A DNA stretch of 64,000 nt from Niastella sp966211305 (lineage in GTDB: Bacteria; Bacteroidota; Bacteroidia; Chitinophagales; Chitinophagaceae): positions 17,460-81,459 of the forward strand of contig CBIHPC010000007.1 in assembly GCA_966211305.1 (NCBI GenBank), read 5' to 3'. The position numbers and the translations under genes are program-made. Below the pieces are notes generated by a model. It was not told where the DNA came from. It saw only the letters and a program-made list of their open reading frames with translations, and did not search any database. Of the stretch, positions 33,121-42,602 are shown piece after piece. Position 1 is the first letter of the stretch; each line of letters opens with the position of its first letter.

Positions 33121-36087
33121 TTATTCTTTAATGATCCTTAAGTTAGTACGTCCCTGATCTTTATCGATAATGATCACCTGGTAAATGCCCCGCGTGAACT
33201 TTTGCAGGTTCAACACTTTTGTGTTGCCGTTTACCTGTTGGGTAAGTACCTGTTTCCCATTCATATCATACATGATTATCGTATGTGCATGCTGTAACCC
33301 GGTTATCGTTAATTTTCCCGAAACAGGATTGGGGAAAGCTTTGATACCCCTTGCCGGTAATTCATCGGGTGAAGTAACCACCCTGTCTGTTTGTGTAGCC
33401 GCTTTCGTGAGTATGGCCGGTTGTTGAATGCCGTAGATGCGCAACTCGGCAACCTGGAAGATGGAGCCGGCCTTACAGTTAAAGTTGACCTGGTAGTATT
33501 TATAGGCCGCCGTATTGTTGAATACATATACTTTTTCCTGCGCCCGGCCGCTGAAAAATTCATTCGACACGGTATGCAACGTTACCCAGTTGACACTGTC
33601 CAGGGAAGCCTGTAACGTCCAGCTTTCAGGATCCCTGTCAGGCGCATCATTACCCGATACGATGCTGTAGCCTTTCGGCACCCAGGTATTGGCCGCGCTG
33701 TAACGCACCCAGGTTGAACAATTAAAGGTCAGGTATTTGGTAGCATTGTTGTTATCGATCACTTTGGTATAATCTTCATTGGCCGGAGAACCGGTCATAT
33801 GCTGCGCCTGAATTAAGCCGCCGTCATCGGTAATATCTGTAGTGCCCACCAGTATGGGCGTCCACAAATTGGTTTCCCACACACCTCTTCCGTAGGTGGC
33901 TACCCGAAGTTTGCCTGAAGATTTCTGGATCTCCACTTCGTTCACGGCAACCAGTGGCAGCCCGCTGGCATGCTCTACCCAGTTGGTATCGACATTATCG
34001 CGATAATACACACCCACGTTCATACCTACATAAATACTTTCGGAAGGATTGTTGTCTACAACGATCGACCGGGCAACCAGGGCCGGCAATCCGGCAGAAA
34101 TATTGGTGAGCGTTGTGCCTCTGTCGGTGGATACAAAAACCCGGTTGGTAGTGCTGTTAAGGGCCAGGTAGATCTTTGAAGGGTTCACCTGGCTTACATA
34201 AATGGCATTGATCGATGCAGGGGCCGTTACCGAATCCCAGGTAGCACCGCCGTTGTTGGTGCGGAATAATTTAGCGCCTGCAGACCCGTAAATATAATTC
34301 GTATCGCCGGGCGCCACCGCCAGGCAATTCATTTTGGTGTTTATTATGGTGCCCGAAATCCTGGTCCAGTTGGTACCGCCATTCACCGATCTGTAAATGC
34401 CCGTCCACCCACCGTAAACGGTATTGTGATTTGCGGGATGCATCACCAGCGGCGTTATCCAGTTGCCACTTGAAGGCTGCGTAAGATTGCTGCGCGACTG
34501 ACCGGCATTGGTTGTTTTATAGATAGCCCCGTTTTGAGAGGTACCGATAGCGATATTCGCATTGGTGGGACTGATGATGCAATCCATGCCATCGGCGCCC
34601 AGCCAGTCTTTCCAGCTGCTGTCTGTTCTTCTGAAAGAAGAACCGTTATCCTGCGCACCGCCGGTGATCACATCGGGATCAGTTTTGGAACAGGCTATGC
34701 GGTAGAACTGCCTGATGCCCAACCCGGCTGAAAGATCGATCCAGTCGCCGCCATTATTATTGCTTTTGTAGATCCCGCCATCGCTGCCGGAGTAAATGGT
34801 GGGGCCGATCCATTCGAGGGCATGTACATCGGCATGGTTATACCCTACTGAGTTCGGATAACTCCATGCGGTTTGCGCCACGAAGGAAGTACCGCCATTG
34901 GTCGATTTCCAGCAAATTATACCTGCGATCATCACCTCATTGATATTGACAGGATTTACACAGATAGCCATATCATACGTGGCCTGACCACCTGTACCGG
35001 TACCTGTTGTTTCATAACCGAAATAATTGGTACCGCCGGCAGCATTGCCTGTAACCGTGGTAACAAATGTCTGGCCGGCGTTGGTAGATCTGTACATTTT
35101 ACCAAATGAGCTGCCATTGGCCTGCACAACATATACAACAGCAGGATCGGCAGGCGATACGCCGATCAATGATCTTCCCACGTTGGTGATACCGTTAGCC
35201 ACGGTAACGGCCGTCCAGGTAACGCCATTGTCGACAGACAGCCAAAAACAGCTGGTACCGCCCGAACCGGATGTATACATAATATCAGGATCGGTTGGGT
35301 GGAACTCAATATCTTCTTTTGATTCGGTGTGCACCTGCGTCCAGGTAGAACCACCATTTGTTGAACGGAAGATGCCGTTATTGGCGGTGGCAAATACGAT
35401 GGAACTATTGGCAGGATGCACCACAACTTTCCTGGTAGTGGAGGGGCCCGAACCTGTTGCCGCCCAGGTAACGCCCGCATTGGTTGATTTAATAACGCCT
35501 CCGCCCTGCACTGCGGCATAAACAACACTTTGGTTCAAAGGGTCGATGCATAAATTGAAAATGTTCATCCAGGCCGGGGAGGTAAAATCAACGAGCGGGG
35601 TCCATGAAGCTCCGCTGTTGGTGCTTTTCCAGATACCACCGCCGGGCGAGCTTACATAAATTACGGCATGGTTTGAAGGGTGAATGGCTACTGAGGTAAT
35701 TCTGCCCACACCGGGGTTCCAGCCGCTGGTATAGGTCCAGTTTTGCGGGCCCAGTTCAGTCCAGGTACCAAAAGTACCTCTTGCAGATGGATCTGACTGC
35801 CGGGTTCTCATCGATTCCTTCGCCGCTTTGTAGCGCGCCGCTTCCGTTTCGGCATTGATAAAGAAACCCTTTTCATCGGTGTGAAACTTTCTTTCATATA
35901 GCCAGCGCTGGTATTGTTTGTAACCGGTTCCCCTGCCGGTACCCACGCTGTCGAAGTAACGATTGGCGATGCGTTCAATATCGCCGAGCCGCAGATCTGT
36001 GCGCTCCATTAAAGTGAAGATATCTGTTTGGGAGCTGGCGGTAAGGCATAGCACCGCCAGTAAGAAGGACAAGGTCGGTTTTCTCAT
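33121..36087 (-). CDS. Large secreted BNR/sortilin-like repeat protein with F5/8C and T9SS domains
   Basis: 988 residues with signal peptide (MRKPTLSFLLAVLCLTASSQ). Residues about 100-750 hold many sortilin/VPS10-type blades with GGIWKSTNSGASW, IFRSTNGGSTWTQV, IYKTTNAGQS and IYRSVNGGTNW, forming one or two large propellers. Residues about 755-885 resemble a discoidin/F5-8 type C carbohydrate-binding domain (YTKVIDNNNATKYLTF, then ESWTLQASLDSVNW, then VAELRIYG). Residues about 915-988 are the T9SS sorting domain (AFPNPVSGKLTI ... NLRIIKE). Likely a surface-bound polymer-binding or hydrolytic protein; some relatives are xyloglucanases, but the active-site acids cannot be assigned here. Confidence 0.83.
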   Translation of the reverse strand: MRKPTLSFLLAVLCLTASSQTDIFTLMERTDLRLGDIERIANRYFDSVGTGRGTGYKQYQRWLYERKFHTDEKGFFINAETEAARYKAAKESMRTRQSDPSARGTFGTWTELGPQNWTYTSGWNPGVGRITSVAIHPSNHAVIYVSSPGGGIWKSTNSGASWTPLVDFTSPAWMNIFNLCIDPLNQSVVYAAVQGGGVIKSTNAGVTWAATGSGPSTTRKVVVHPANSSIVFATANNGIFRSTNGGSTWTQVHTESKEDIEFHPTDPDIMYTSGSGGTSCFWLSVDNGVTWTAVTVANGITNVGRSLIGVSPADPAVVYVVQANGSSFGKMYRSTNAGQTFVTTVTGNAAGGTNYFGYETTGTGTGGQATYDMAICVNPVNINEVMIAGIICWKSTNGGTSFVAQTAWSYPNSVGYNHADVHALEWIGPTIYSGSDGGIYKSNNNGGDWIDLSAGLGIRQFYRIACSKTDPDVITGGAQDNGSSFRRTDSSWKDWLGADGMDCIISPTNANIAIGTSQNGAIYKTTNAGQSRSNLTQPSSGNWITPLVMHPANHNTVYGGWTGIYRSVNGGTNWTRISGTIINTKMNCLAVAPGDTNYIYGSAGAKLFRTNNGGATWDSVTAPASINAIYVSQVNPSKIYLALNSTTNRVFVSTDRGTTLTNISAGLPALVARSIVVDNNPSESIYVGMNVGVYYRDNVDTNWVEHASGLPLVAVNEVEIQKSSGKLRVATYGRGVWETNLWTPILVGTTDITDDGGLIQAQHMTGSPANEDYTKVIDNNNATKYLTFNCSTWVRYSAANTWVPKGYSIVSGNDAPDRDPESWTLQASLDSVNWVTLHTVSNEFFSGRAQEKVYVFNNTAAYKYYQVNFNCKAGSIFQVAELRIYGIQQPAILTKAATQTDRVVTSPDELPARGIKAFPNPVSGKLTITGLQHAHTIIMYDMNGKQVLTQQVNGNTKVLNLQKFTRGIYQVIIIDKDQGRTNLRIIKE

Positions 36088-36180
36088 ATAAGGTTTGTTT
36101 GCACTAAATGTACTAACAAAGACTTATAAACGAACCTGCTAAAAATATTCAGCTAAAAATAGATATTCACAATTCTATCA

Positions 36181-37380
36181 TCAGAAATTCAACTGTGCCT
36201 GCAGCCGCAGCAGGTTGCCTTTCTGATCATTGTTCTCATTGATAAAATCGGCTGTGCGGCGGTGCGAGATGGTATACATGGCCACCAGCTCAAAATATTT
36301 TGAGGGCTGCCATTCCAGCCCAACTTCATACTCGCGCACTAAATAGGCTCTTGCATCCTGTTCGAACTTTTTACCGCCGTCGTAATAATGAAAACGGCTG
36401 AAAGGAATGAAAACCTGCTGGCCGATCTTCTTCCGGAACGAGGCCATCACATAACCGCCCTGTAAGCTTTTATGCACAATGGAGTCCAGTGCCGGATCAT
36501 ACTGCGGGCCGCGACCTATATTGTATTCAGCCTGAAAACCGAATGGCTGCGGGTAAAGAATAAAACTGGCCGCTACGCGCTTATCTTCATACGTACGGTC
36601 ATCTTCGATCTTTACCTTACCCGATAAATGCCTGTCGGTAAGCGTGAACATGCCGCTATATGCCTGTATACCGGCTTCTATGATCTGTTTTTTGAATGCG
36701 AAAGGATATGACAATCTTGCTACCACATGCATGTCATCGTTCTTTTCGGGACGGTTAGCGCCCTGGCCGTTGAGCACCCCAAAAGCCGCCACGCCATAGT
36801 CGCCGGAGCCTTTTAACCCTTCGCTTACAAGCCAGGCAAACCGGGTTCTGATTTTTGCAGGTGCATAATAAAAGTAAGCACCCAGATCGCGTTCGTTTAC
36901 AAAAGCGCTGTTGATGCCATCGCTTCTGTCGAGCGGCATGCGGTTCGAGCTTGACTGCATAGCCTCGAAGCCATAGGGTATCTTGCTTTGTCCGAGCCGC
37001 ACCCGGTATTCCCGTTTTTCATCGAATGACACGTCAATATAGGCGTCCCTTATCTGGCCGAAGTGCAGGTCATCTGAAGAAGGAGAAGCCGCGAAATCGG
37101 GTTGGAAATAGAAATACACGTGATTATTGAGCTGTCCGCTCAGGATTATTCGGGCGCGGCGCATCGACATACCGCCGTTTTTGCCAATTGACTTATCGCC
37201 CTGGTCATTTTTCAGCTCCGGATTGGTTTCCAGCAGCCTGTTGTACCTGACTTGCACATAACCCCTCATATTGATGCGCTTATACCAGGGATTATTCTTT
37301 TTTTTATCAGCAGTTGAGTCGCTCGATTGGCCCCAGACAAGTGAGGGTATTGCCAGCAATACTACAATGATTTTATTCAT
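36181..37380 (-). CDS. Porin of the OprO/OprP (phosphate-selective porin-like) family
   Basis: 399 residues, signal peptide ending LVWGQ. It has the family start MRGYVQVRYNRLL, RRARIILSGQLNNHVYFYFQPDFA, and RLGQSKIPYGFEAMQSSSNRMPLDRS, and ends in an aromatic strand (RLQAQLNF). It forms a 16-strand outer-membrane channel, often for phosphate or other anions. It lies alone upstream of the BNR gene with a 93-base gap. The selectivity of the channel is inferred from family only. Confidence 0.85.
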   Translation of the reverse strand: MNKIIVVLLAIPSLVWGQSSDSTADKKKNNPWYKRINMRGYVQVRYNRLLETNPELKNDQGDKSIGKNGGMSMRRARIILSGQLNNHVYFYFQPDFAASPSSDDLHFGQIRDAYIDVSFDEKREYRVRLGQSKIPYGFEAMQSSSNRMPLDRSDGINSAFVNERDLGAYFYYAPAKIRTRFAWLVSEGLKGSGDYGVAAFGVLNGQGANRPEKNDDMHVVARLSYPFAFKKQIIEAGIQAYSGMFTLTDRHLSGKVKIEDDRTYEDKRVAASFILYPQPFGFQAEYNIGRGPQYDPALDSIVHKSLQGGYVMASFRKKIGQQVFIPFSRFHYYDGGKKFEQDARAYLVREYEVGLEWQPSKYFELVAMYTISHRRTADFINENNDQKGNLLRLQAQLNF

Positions 37381-37593
37381 TGTTAATTTTTGATGAACAA
37401 ATTGTTAACTGGGCGCAAAAGTAAGGGGCCTTTTAATTGATAACATTCGCTTAACAATTTGATAATATTGGAACCCATGGGTGCCGGATTGCTGTAAACA
37501 AGGCTATTTCCCTTGAGTTTCATTGAAAATGAACCGGCTGGCATAATTGTTCAAAAGACGATGACAAAAAATGCGCCACCCGGGATCAGGACT

Positions 37594-37622
37594 ATAAATA
37601 AAAAAACTCCCATCCGGGAGTT
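37594..37622 (-). terminator. Rho-independent terminator of the KAS III-like gene
   Basis: AACTCCC and GGGAGTT surround a 4-base loop, followed on the minus strand by a run of T, 31 bases after the stop. Confidence 0.8.
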
Positions 37623-37652
37623 AATGTATTTGCCACAATATGATTGTTCTAT

Positions 37653-38729
37653 TTATACAAGCTGATAACAAACCGCATTTATATTCATACCTGCGCCCAC
37701 TGAGGCAAACAACACTACATCACCGGGTACAAGGGCGTGATCAGGCAACTCATTTTTACGAACCAGGTCATACAAGGTAGGAATGGTGGCAACCGAACTG
37801 TTACCCAGCCAGTGAATGGTCATTGGCATAATATGCTCGGGCGCCTTCTGAATACCATACAGGCTATAAAAGGCTTTAATTATGGCTTCATCCATTTTTT
37901 CGTTCGCCTGGTGAATGAATACCTTTTTTAAACGATCGATAGAAACACCGCTTTTTTCGAGGCAGTGCTTCATTTCCTGCGGAACATGTTTTAAGGCGTA
38001 TTCATATACTTTACGGCCTTTCATTTTTATATAGCAGGTATTATCTTCCGCTTCGGAAAAATACGAAGGGCCAAAATTTATATAATCAACTTCATCGGCA
38101 CAATCAGATCGCGAAGCAGCCCCTAAGATCCCTGCAGGCTCATCCCCCACTTCTTTATATTCAACGATGCATGCGCCGGCTCCATCTGAAAAGATCATGC
38201 TATCCCGGTCGTAGCGGTCTATCACCCGCGATAATGTTTCTGTGCCGATAATAAGACATGTTTTTGCACTTCCTGCTTTCATTGCTGTTTCGGCCAGTAT
38301 CAATCCCTGCACCCAACCCGGACAACCAAACAAGATATCATATGCCGTACAATATGGATTGCGTATGCCCAACTTGTGTTTAACCCTGGCGGCAAGTGAC
38401 GGCACGGCATCTGACTGCACGGTTTTATTTACGACATTCCCATAATTGTGGGCCACAATTATCTGATCGATCGATTCGGGATCGATACCGCTATCTTTAA
38501 TGGCCATACTGGCAGCAAATGCCGCCATATCTGATGCATTTATATTTTCGGGAGCATATCTGCGTTCTTCTATCCCTGTAATTTGCCTGAATTTTTCAAT
38601 TATTTCCGGTGATGGGAGATTGATAGCTTTTTCAGGTTCACTATGAAAATTTTCACTGGCAAAATCGCTGTTCTTCTTTATAACCGGGGGAATATAAGAA
38701 CCTGTACCTGTAATGATTGGTCGTAACAT
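37653..38729 (-). CDS. 3-oxoacyl-ACP synthase III-like (KAS III/FabH) condensing enzyme
   Basis: 358 residues with thiolase fold. The nucleophile Cys136 lies in LFGCPGWVQGLI, the catalytic His273 in FIHQANEKM and Asn in WLGNSSVATIP; the family start is PIITGTGSYIPP. FabH condenses an acyl-CoA with malonyl-ACP to start fatty acids; this longer form (about 40 residues above FabH) belongs to a group used in secondary lipid or polyketide starters. No acyl carrier protein or ketoreductase lies next to it, so its pathway is unclear. Confidence 0.87.
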   Translation of the reverse strand: MLRPIITGTGSYIPPVIKKNSDFASENFHSEPEKAINLPSPEIIEKFRQITGIEERRYAPENINASDMAAFAASMAIKDSGIDPESIDQIIVAHNYGNVVNKTVQSDAVPSLAARVKHKLGIRNPYCTAYDILFGCPGWVQGLILAETAMKAGSAKTCLIIGTETLSRVIDRYDRDSMIFSDGAGACIVEYKEVGDEPAGILGAASRSDCADEVDYINFGPSYFSEAEDNTCYIKMKGRKVYEYALKHVPQEMKHCLEKSGVSIDRLKKVFIHQANEKMDEAIIKAFYSLYGIQKAPEHIMPMTIHWLGNSSVATIPTLYDLVRKNELPDHALVPGDVVLFASVGAGMNINAVCYQLV

Positions 38730-39098
38730 AATTAACAGAAAATAAGGACATTAATAAAGGGGTATGCTGTTGGTAATGTAACAGATACCAGGATAAAGGT
38801 TTACTATTTTTCCTTCACAAATTTTGAAACAAGGGATCAAGATAGGTGCAGGCATGAAAAGTTATGCGAAGATATGCCATTTATGCCGATTATTGGAAAA
38901 CCGCGCGCAATACTCTCATTTTGAGGTTTTAACAGAAGATGACCTGCTATCGAATTCAATACAAACATTCCTTTTTTATGGTCGTTCACCGTTGTCCTCC
39001 CCATCTGATACACCTGAAATCCTTCGATCTGCCACTGTTCCCGTGTTTTCAAATCCCGTTGTTTTGCATGGTATGTGTATCACGCATACAAACTGTTT
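38730..39098. other. Intergenic region, divergent promoters
   Basis: About 370 bases between the divergent KAS III and aminotransferase genes. A 94-codon frame at 38824 and others overlap here but show no signal peptide, domain or start context. I see no RNA gene or repeat. Confidence 0.5.
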
Positions 39099-40295
39099 AT
39101 GGAAATAAAACCTTTCAATGACGCAGAGATCAGTGCCTTCAGGGCTGAAACCGCCGGCACCGCCGAACGCATTCACTTTAACAACGCAGGCGCATCCCTG
39201 CCGCCTGATGTTGTAGTGAAAACGATGGTAGATTTTCTGCATGAGGAAGCGCTGTATGGCGGTTACGAAGTTGAAGCCCGGCACCGCAACCGGCTCGATC
39301 ATACGCATACGCTGATCGCTGAACTGATCAATTCAAACCCCGATGAAATTGCCCTCACCGAAAATGCCAGCGCCGCCTGGGATATTGCTTTTAACGGGCT
39401 TAACTTTCAACCGGGCGACGAAGTGATCACTTCGGAAATGGAATATATTTCCAATGTGCTTGGAATGCTGAATGCGCAAAAGTTGTATGGCATCGTCATT
39501 AAAACGATCTCCAATGATGCTGAAGGCAATTTTCAAACAGATGCCCTGGAAGCCGCCATTACTCCCCGCACGAAACTGATAGCCGTAACACATATTCCCT
39601 CTACCGCGGGTAATGTATTGCCGGTAGCCGCCATTGGCGAAGTGGCCCGCAAATACAATATTGTTTATTTATTGGATGCCTGCCAGTCGGCCGGACAAAT
39701 TCCCTTAGATGTAGCGGCCATTGGCTGCGATATGCTGGCGGTAACCGGGCGTAAATACCTGCGCGGGCCACGGGGTTCAGGATTTTTGTATGTTCGCAAA
39801 GCAATGCAGGATAAGCTGAAACTAATGTGTTTCGATGGCCGTACGGTTACCCGTGTAGATCAGCAGGATTTTGTGGTGCGGCCCGATGCGCGGCGTTTTG
39901 AATGGTATGAAAAGAATCCTGCCATTGTGTTGGGGTTACAGAAAGCGGTGGAGTATGCACTGAACACTGGTATAGACCGCATATGGCAACGAGTGCAGCA
40001 TATAGCGGCATTATTCAGGAAACGACTTAATGAACTGGATGGAATTGCAGTGCATGACCAGGGCAATGAGTTGTGCGGCATCGTTACTTTTTCTATAACC
40101 GGTATGGCGGCAACAGAAGTGAGAGTAAAACTGGCCGCAAAAAATATCAATGTACATATCGGTCTGGCCAAATCAACACTATACTACATGAACCGCAAAG
40201 GGCTCGATAACATCGTACGCGCATCTGTACATTATTACAATACGGAAGAAGAAATAGAACAGGTTTGCCGGGAATTGCGTTCGATCTTTTTATAA
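39099..40295 (+). CDS. Class V aminotransferase / cysteine-desulfurase-like PLP enzyme
   Basis: 398 residues from ATG 39099 (MEIKPFNDAEI); a GTG at 39075 could add eight. The motifs are HFNNAGASLPP at the substrate entry, ENASAAWDIAF, VTHIPSTAGNVLPV, the PLP-contacting Asp and His-equivalent in YLLDACQSAGQ and the Schiff-base Lys in VTGRKYLRGPRGSGFLYV. The GRKYLRGPRG loop is that of class V enzymes related to selenocysteine lyase, isopenicillin N epimerase and ergothioneine C-S lyase rather than IscS. No sulfur-carrier gene is nearby. The substrate is unknown. Confidence 0.88.
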   Translation: MEIKPFNDAEISAFRAETAGTAERIHFNNAGASLPPDVVVKTMVDFLHEEALYGGYEVEARHRNRLDHTHTLIAELINSNPDEIALTENASAAWDIAFNGLNFQPGDEVITSEMEYISNVLGMLNAQKLYGIVIKTISNDAEGNFQTDALEAAITPRTKLIAVTHIPSTAGNVLPVAAIGEVARKYNIVYLLDACQSAGQIPLDVAAIGCDMLAVTGRKYLRGPRGSGFLYVRKAMQDKLKLMCFDGRTVTRVDQQDFVVRPDARRFEWYEKNPAIVLGLQKAVEYALNTGIDRIWQRVQHIAALFRKRLNELDGIAVHDQGNELCGIVTFSITGMAATEVRVKLAAKNINVHIGLAKSTLYYMNRKGLDNIVRASVHYYNTEEEIEQVCRELRSIFL

Positions 40296-40417
40296 CTTAC
40301 TGGTATGAACACGTTAAAAATGGTTCACCATGCTGCACACGGCTCATGTCCTATCTTCCGCATCTATACATAACCAGCCACACCCGACGCTTTTGTCGTA
40401 ATTATAAACCGCCATCT

Positions 40418-40432
40418 ATGTCGCCACGACAT
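40418..40432. promoter_or_regulatory. ATGTCG palindrome upstream of the phytochrome operon
   Basis: ATGTCG-CCA-CGACAT is a perfect 6-bp inverted repeat, with a further TTTTGTCG half-site at 40391-40398, about 80 bases before the heme oxygenase start. It may be the operator of the light-sensor operon. TATCTTG at 40486-40492 is a weak match to the Bacteroidota -7 element. Confidence 0.4.
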
Positions 40433-40512
40433 AATTAAATTTTCTTTATATATCGCAACATATTACAAAATGATGTGTTCGCCCTATCTTGTGAGGCAAA
40501 AAAAATGACGCT

Positions 40513-41100
40513 GTGGAAGACCTCACATTTCCCGAATACATAAAATTGCACACAAAGACTGAACACGCCGACCTGGAAAAAAAAGTGGCAGTCATCATCA
40601 AAGGAATTCGCAACCGGCAACAATACATACACCTTCTCAGGATGTTCCATGGGTACTACCATTCTCTCGAAACTGAAATGGAACAATATTTGAAAAATGA
40701 GCGTATCCCCGATATTGAACAACGGCGAAAAGCCAGTGCGCTTTTGCAGGATATCAGGGACCTTGGCGGGGACAGCCAATGGCAACCAGTACAGGTGGAA
40801 ACACCGGTGATCGACAGCTATGCACGCGCACTGGGCGCAGCTTATGTGCTGGAAGGATCGACACTGGGTGGGGTGATCATCGCGAAAATGATCAGGTCGC
40901 AGTTGCCGGATCTTCCTGAAGGAAAAGGATTTTCCTTTTTCAATTGTTATGGGGAACACACATCCGATATGTGGAAGAAATTCCGCACTTATCTGCTTGC
41001 ACTTACCCGGAAAGAGGATCAGGAAGCAACAGCTGAAACAGCCAGGCAAACTTTTTTAAAATTCAAAGCATGGATCAACAGGAATGAGCCAGTTTTCTAA
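40513..41100 (+). CDS. Biliverdin-producing heme oxygenase
   Basis: 195 residues from GTG 40513 (no ATG in frame nearby). It cleaves heme to biliverdin, CO and iron in the cytoplasm. The proximal His is in LHTKTEHADLEK, and the distal-helix glycine motif reads YVLEGSTLGGVI, as in BphO-type bacterial enzymes. Its 3' end overlaps the phytochrome gene by 17 bases, so the two are translationally coupled and the chromophore is made next to its apoprotein, as in known bphO-bphP operons. First gene of a four-gene operon. Confidence 0.88.
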   Translation: MEDLTFPEYIKLHTKTEHADLEKKVAVIIKGIRNRQQYIHLLRMFHGYYHSLETEMEQYLKNERIPDIEQRRKASALLQDIRDLGGDSQWQPVQVETPVIDSYARALGAAYVLEGSTLGGVIIAKMIRSQLPDLPEGKGFSFFNCYGEHTSDMWKKFRTYLLALTRKEDQEATAETARQTFLKFKAWINRNEPVF

Positions 41101-42586
41101 ATACGACTCGGAATTTTGCGGTAGTATTCCCATTCACATCATCAATACCATACAGGAGTATGGGATCCTGCTTGTGCTCGACCGGCAAACACTCAGCATT
41201 GAACAGCTTGGCGAAAACGCCGAAGCCATGTTTCAAACCCCATTCAAAAACCTGGCAGGTAAACGCATACAGGATGTGATCGGCACACCCGCCTTCCAGG
41301 TACTGCAGGAACACCTTGAAAAAGGGAATGGCAAATACACGACACAGTGGGAACTGAACGGTCAACGCTATTACATCCTGTTACATATATACGACCAGAT
41401 GGTGATCGTGGAAATGGAGAACCAGCCGGCAGAAGGAACTGAAGCATCCTTCACGGCCCTTTACCAGTCGCTCCGTCATTCGATCGGCAAAATTGAAACG
41501 GCAGCCAGTATCCAGGAGGTAGCTGACATTGCCGCCACCGAACTGAAAGCGATCAGCGGTTTTGATAAAATAATGATCTATGCATTCGACCGCGACTGGA
41601 ACGGCAACGTGCTGGCAGAAGCGATGGAACCGGCTATGGAATCGTATCTCGGCTTCACCTTCCCGGCATCTGATATTCCCAAACCCGCACGCGACATGTA
41701 CCAAAAGAACCCTTACCGGTTTATCCCCAACAGGGAATTCAAACCGGTGAAGTTGTACCCGGTGATCAATCCCATTACCAATTCTTTCCTCGACATGTCG
41801 GAATGCAATCTCCGCGGGGTGGCGGCGGTGCATGTGGAATACCTCAGGAACATGAACGTTATGGCCTCCATGTCGGTAAGGCTTCTGAAAGACGGCAATT
41901 TGTGGGGCCTCATTGCCTGTCATCATAAAACGGCAAGACGCATCGACAACCAGCTGTGCACGGTGCTGGAATTGTTGTCGACCGTTATTTCAGCGCGTAT
42001 CAACCTGCTGCACCACCAGAAATTCCTCGACCTCAGCGCCCACATCAACAGCCTGTACACACAGCTTATCGAGAACATTTATCAAAGTAAAGATCTCATT
42101 AAAAGCCTGCTGAAAGAACAACCCGGTATAATGGACCTGTTCGACGCCCAGGGCGTGATAATTACTTATAAGAATAAAACCTGGTCGGCCGGCGAAGTGC
42201 CCGATGCCTCCCAACTGGAAGACCTTATGCTTTGGCTTCACCTGAAACAGCTGCGCAAGGTTTGGTATACCGACTCGCTATCGGGCATCTATGATATTGC
42301 GGCGGAATACCAGGAAATCGCCAGCGGTATCCTCGTGATCCCCATCCAGGCGGTGCAGGATGAATACGTTATTCTGTTCCGTAAAGAATTCATTCGCACT
42401 ACCAGTTGGGGCGGCAACCCGGAAGAACGCATATTTTTCGACAATGATCCGCGCATCTATCACCCGCGTCACTCTTTTAAACTATGGCAGGAACATGTAA
42501 AAGGATTTTCGAAACCCTGGCTGCAGGAAGAAACAATGGCTGCGGATAACCTGCGCAGCTTCATGTATGAATTGATAAACCCCTAA
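41084..42586 (+). CDS. Bacteriophytochrome photosensory protein (PAS-GAF-PHY only)
   Basis: 500 residues: PAS (1-125), GAF (about 135-310), PHY (about 320-500). Chromophore and signalling residues are all present: Cys12 (DSEFCGSIPIH) for the biliverdin thioether, PASDIP at 194-199 with Asp197, His250 (VHVEYL), His280 (IACHH), the PHY tongue W442-G-G-N-P and PRHSF at 461-465. These align with D. radiodurans BphP Cys24, Asp207, His260, His290 and the WGG/PRxSF tongue at near-constant offset. The protein ends right after the PHY domain: there is no histidine kinase or other output. The kinase is probably the next gene, 16 bases downstream. Confidence 0.93.
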   Translation: MSQFSKYDSEFCGSIPIHIINTIQEYGILLVLDRQTLSIEQLGENAEAMFQTPFKNLAGKRIQDVIGTPAFQVLQEHLEKGNGKYTTQWELNGQRYYILLHIYDQMVIVEMENQPAEGTEASFTALYQSLRHSIGKIETAASIQEVADIAATELKAISGFDKIMIYAFDRDWNGNVLAEAMEPAMESYLGFTFPASDIPKPARDMYQKNPYRFIPNREFKPVKLYPVINPITNSFLDMSECNLRGVAAVHVEYLRNMNVMASMSVRLLKDGNLWGLIACHHKTARRIDNQLCTVLELLSTVISARINLLHHQKFLDLSAHINSLYTQLIENIYQSKDLIKSLLKEQPGIMDLFDAQGVIITYKNKTWSAGEVPDASQLEDLMLWLHLKQLRKVWYTDSLSGIYDIAAEYQEIASGILVIPIQAVQDEYVILFRKEFIRTTSWGGNPEERIFFDNDPRIYHPRHSFKLWQEHVKGFSKPWLQEETMAADNLRSFMYELINP

Positions 42587-42602
42587 CCACTGGCATAATG
42601 AA

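Noticed and set aside
38824..39108. 94-codon frame between the KAS III and aminotransferase genes
   Set aside because: No domain, signal peptide or start context; lies in a divergent promoter region and runs into the aminotransferase start.
41084..42586. Phytochrome as a truncated pseudogene
   Set aside because: The stop falls at the natural end of the PHY domain, all functional residues are intact, and gene spacing to both neighbours is tight.
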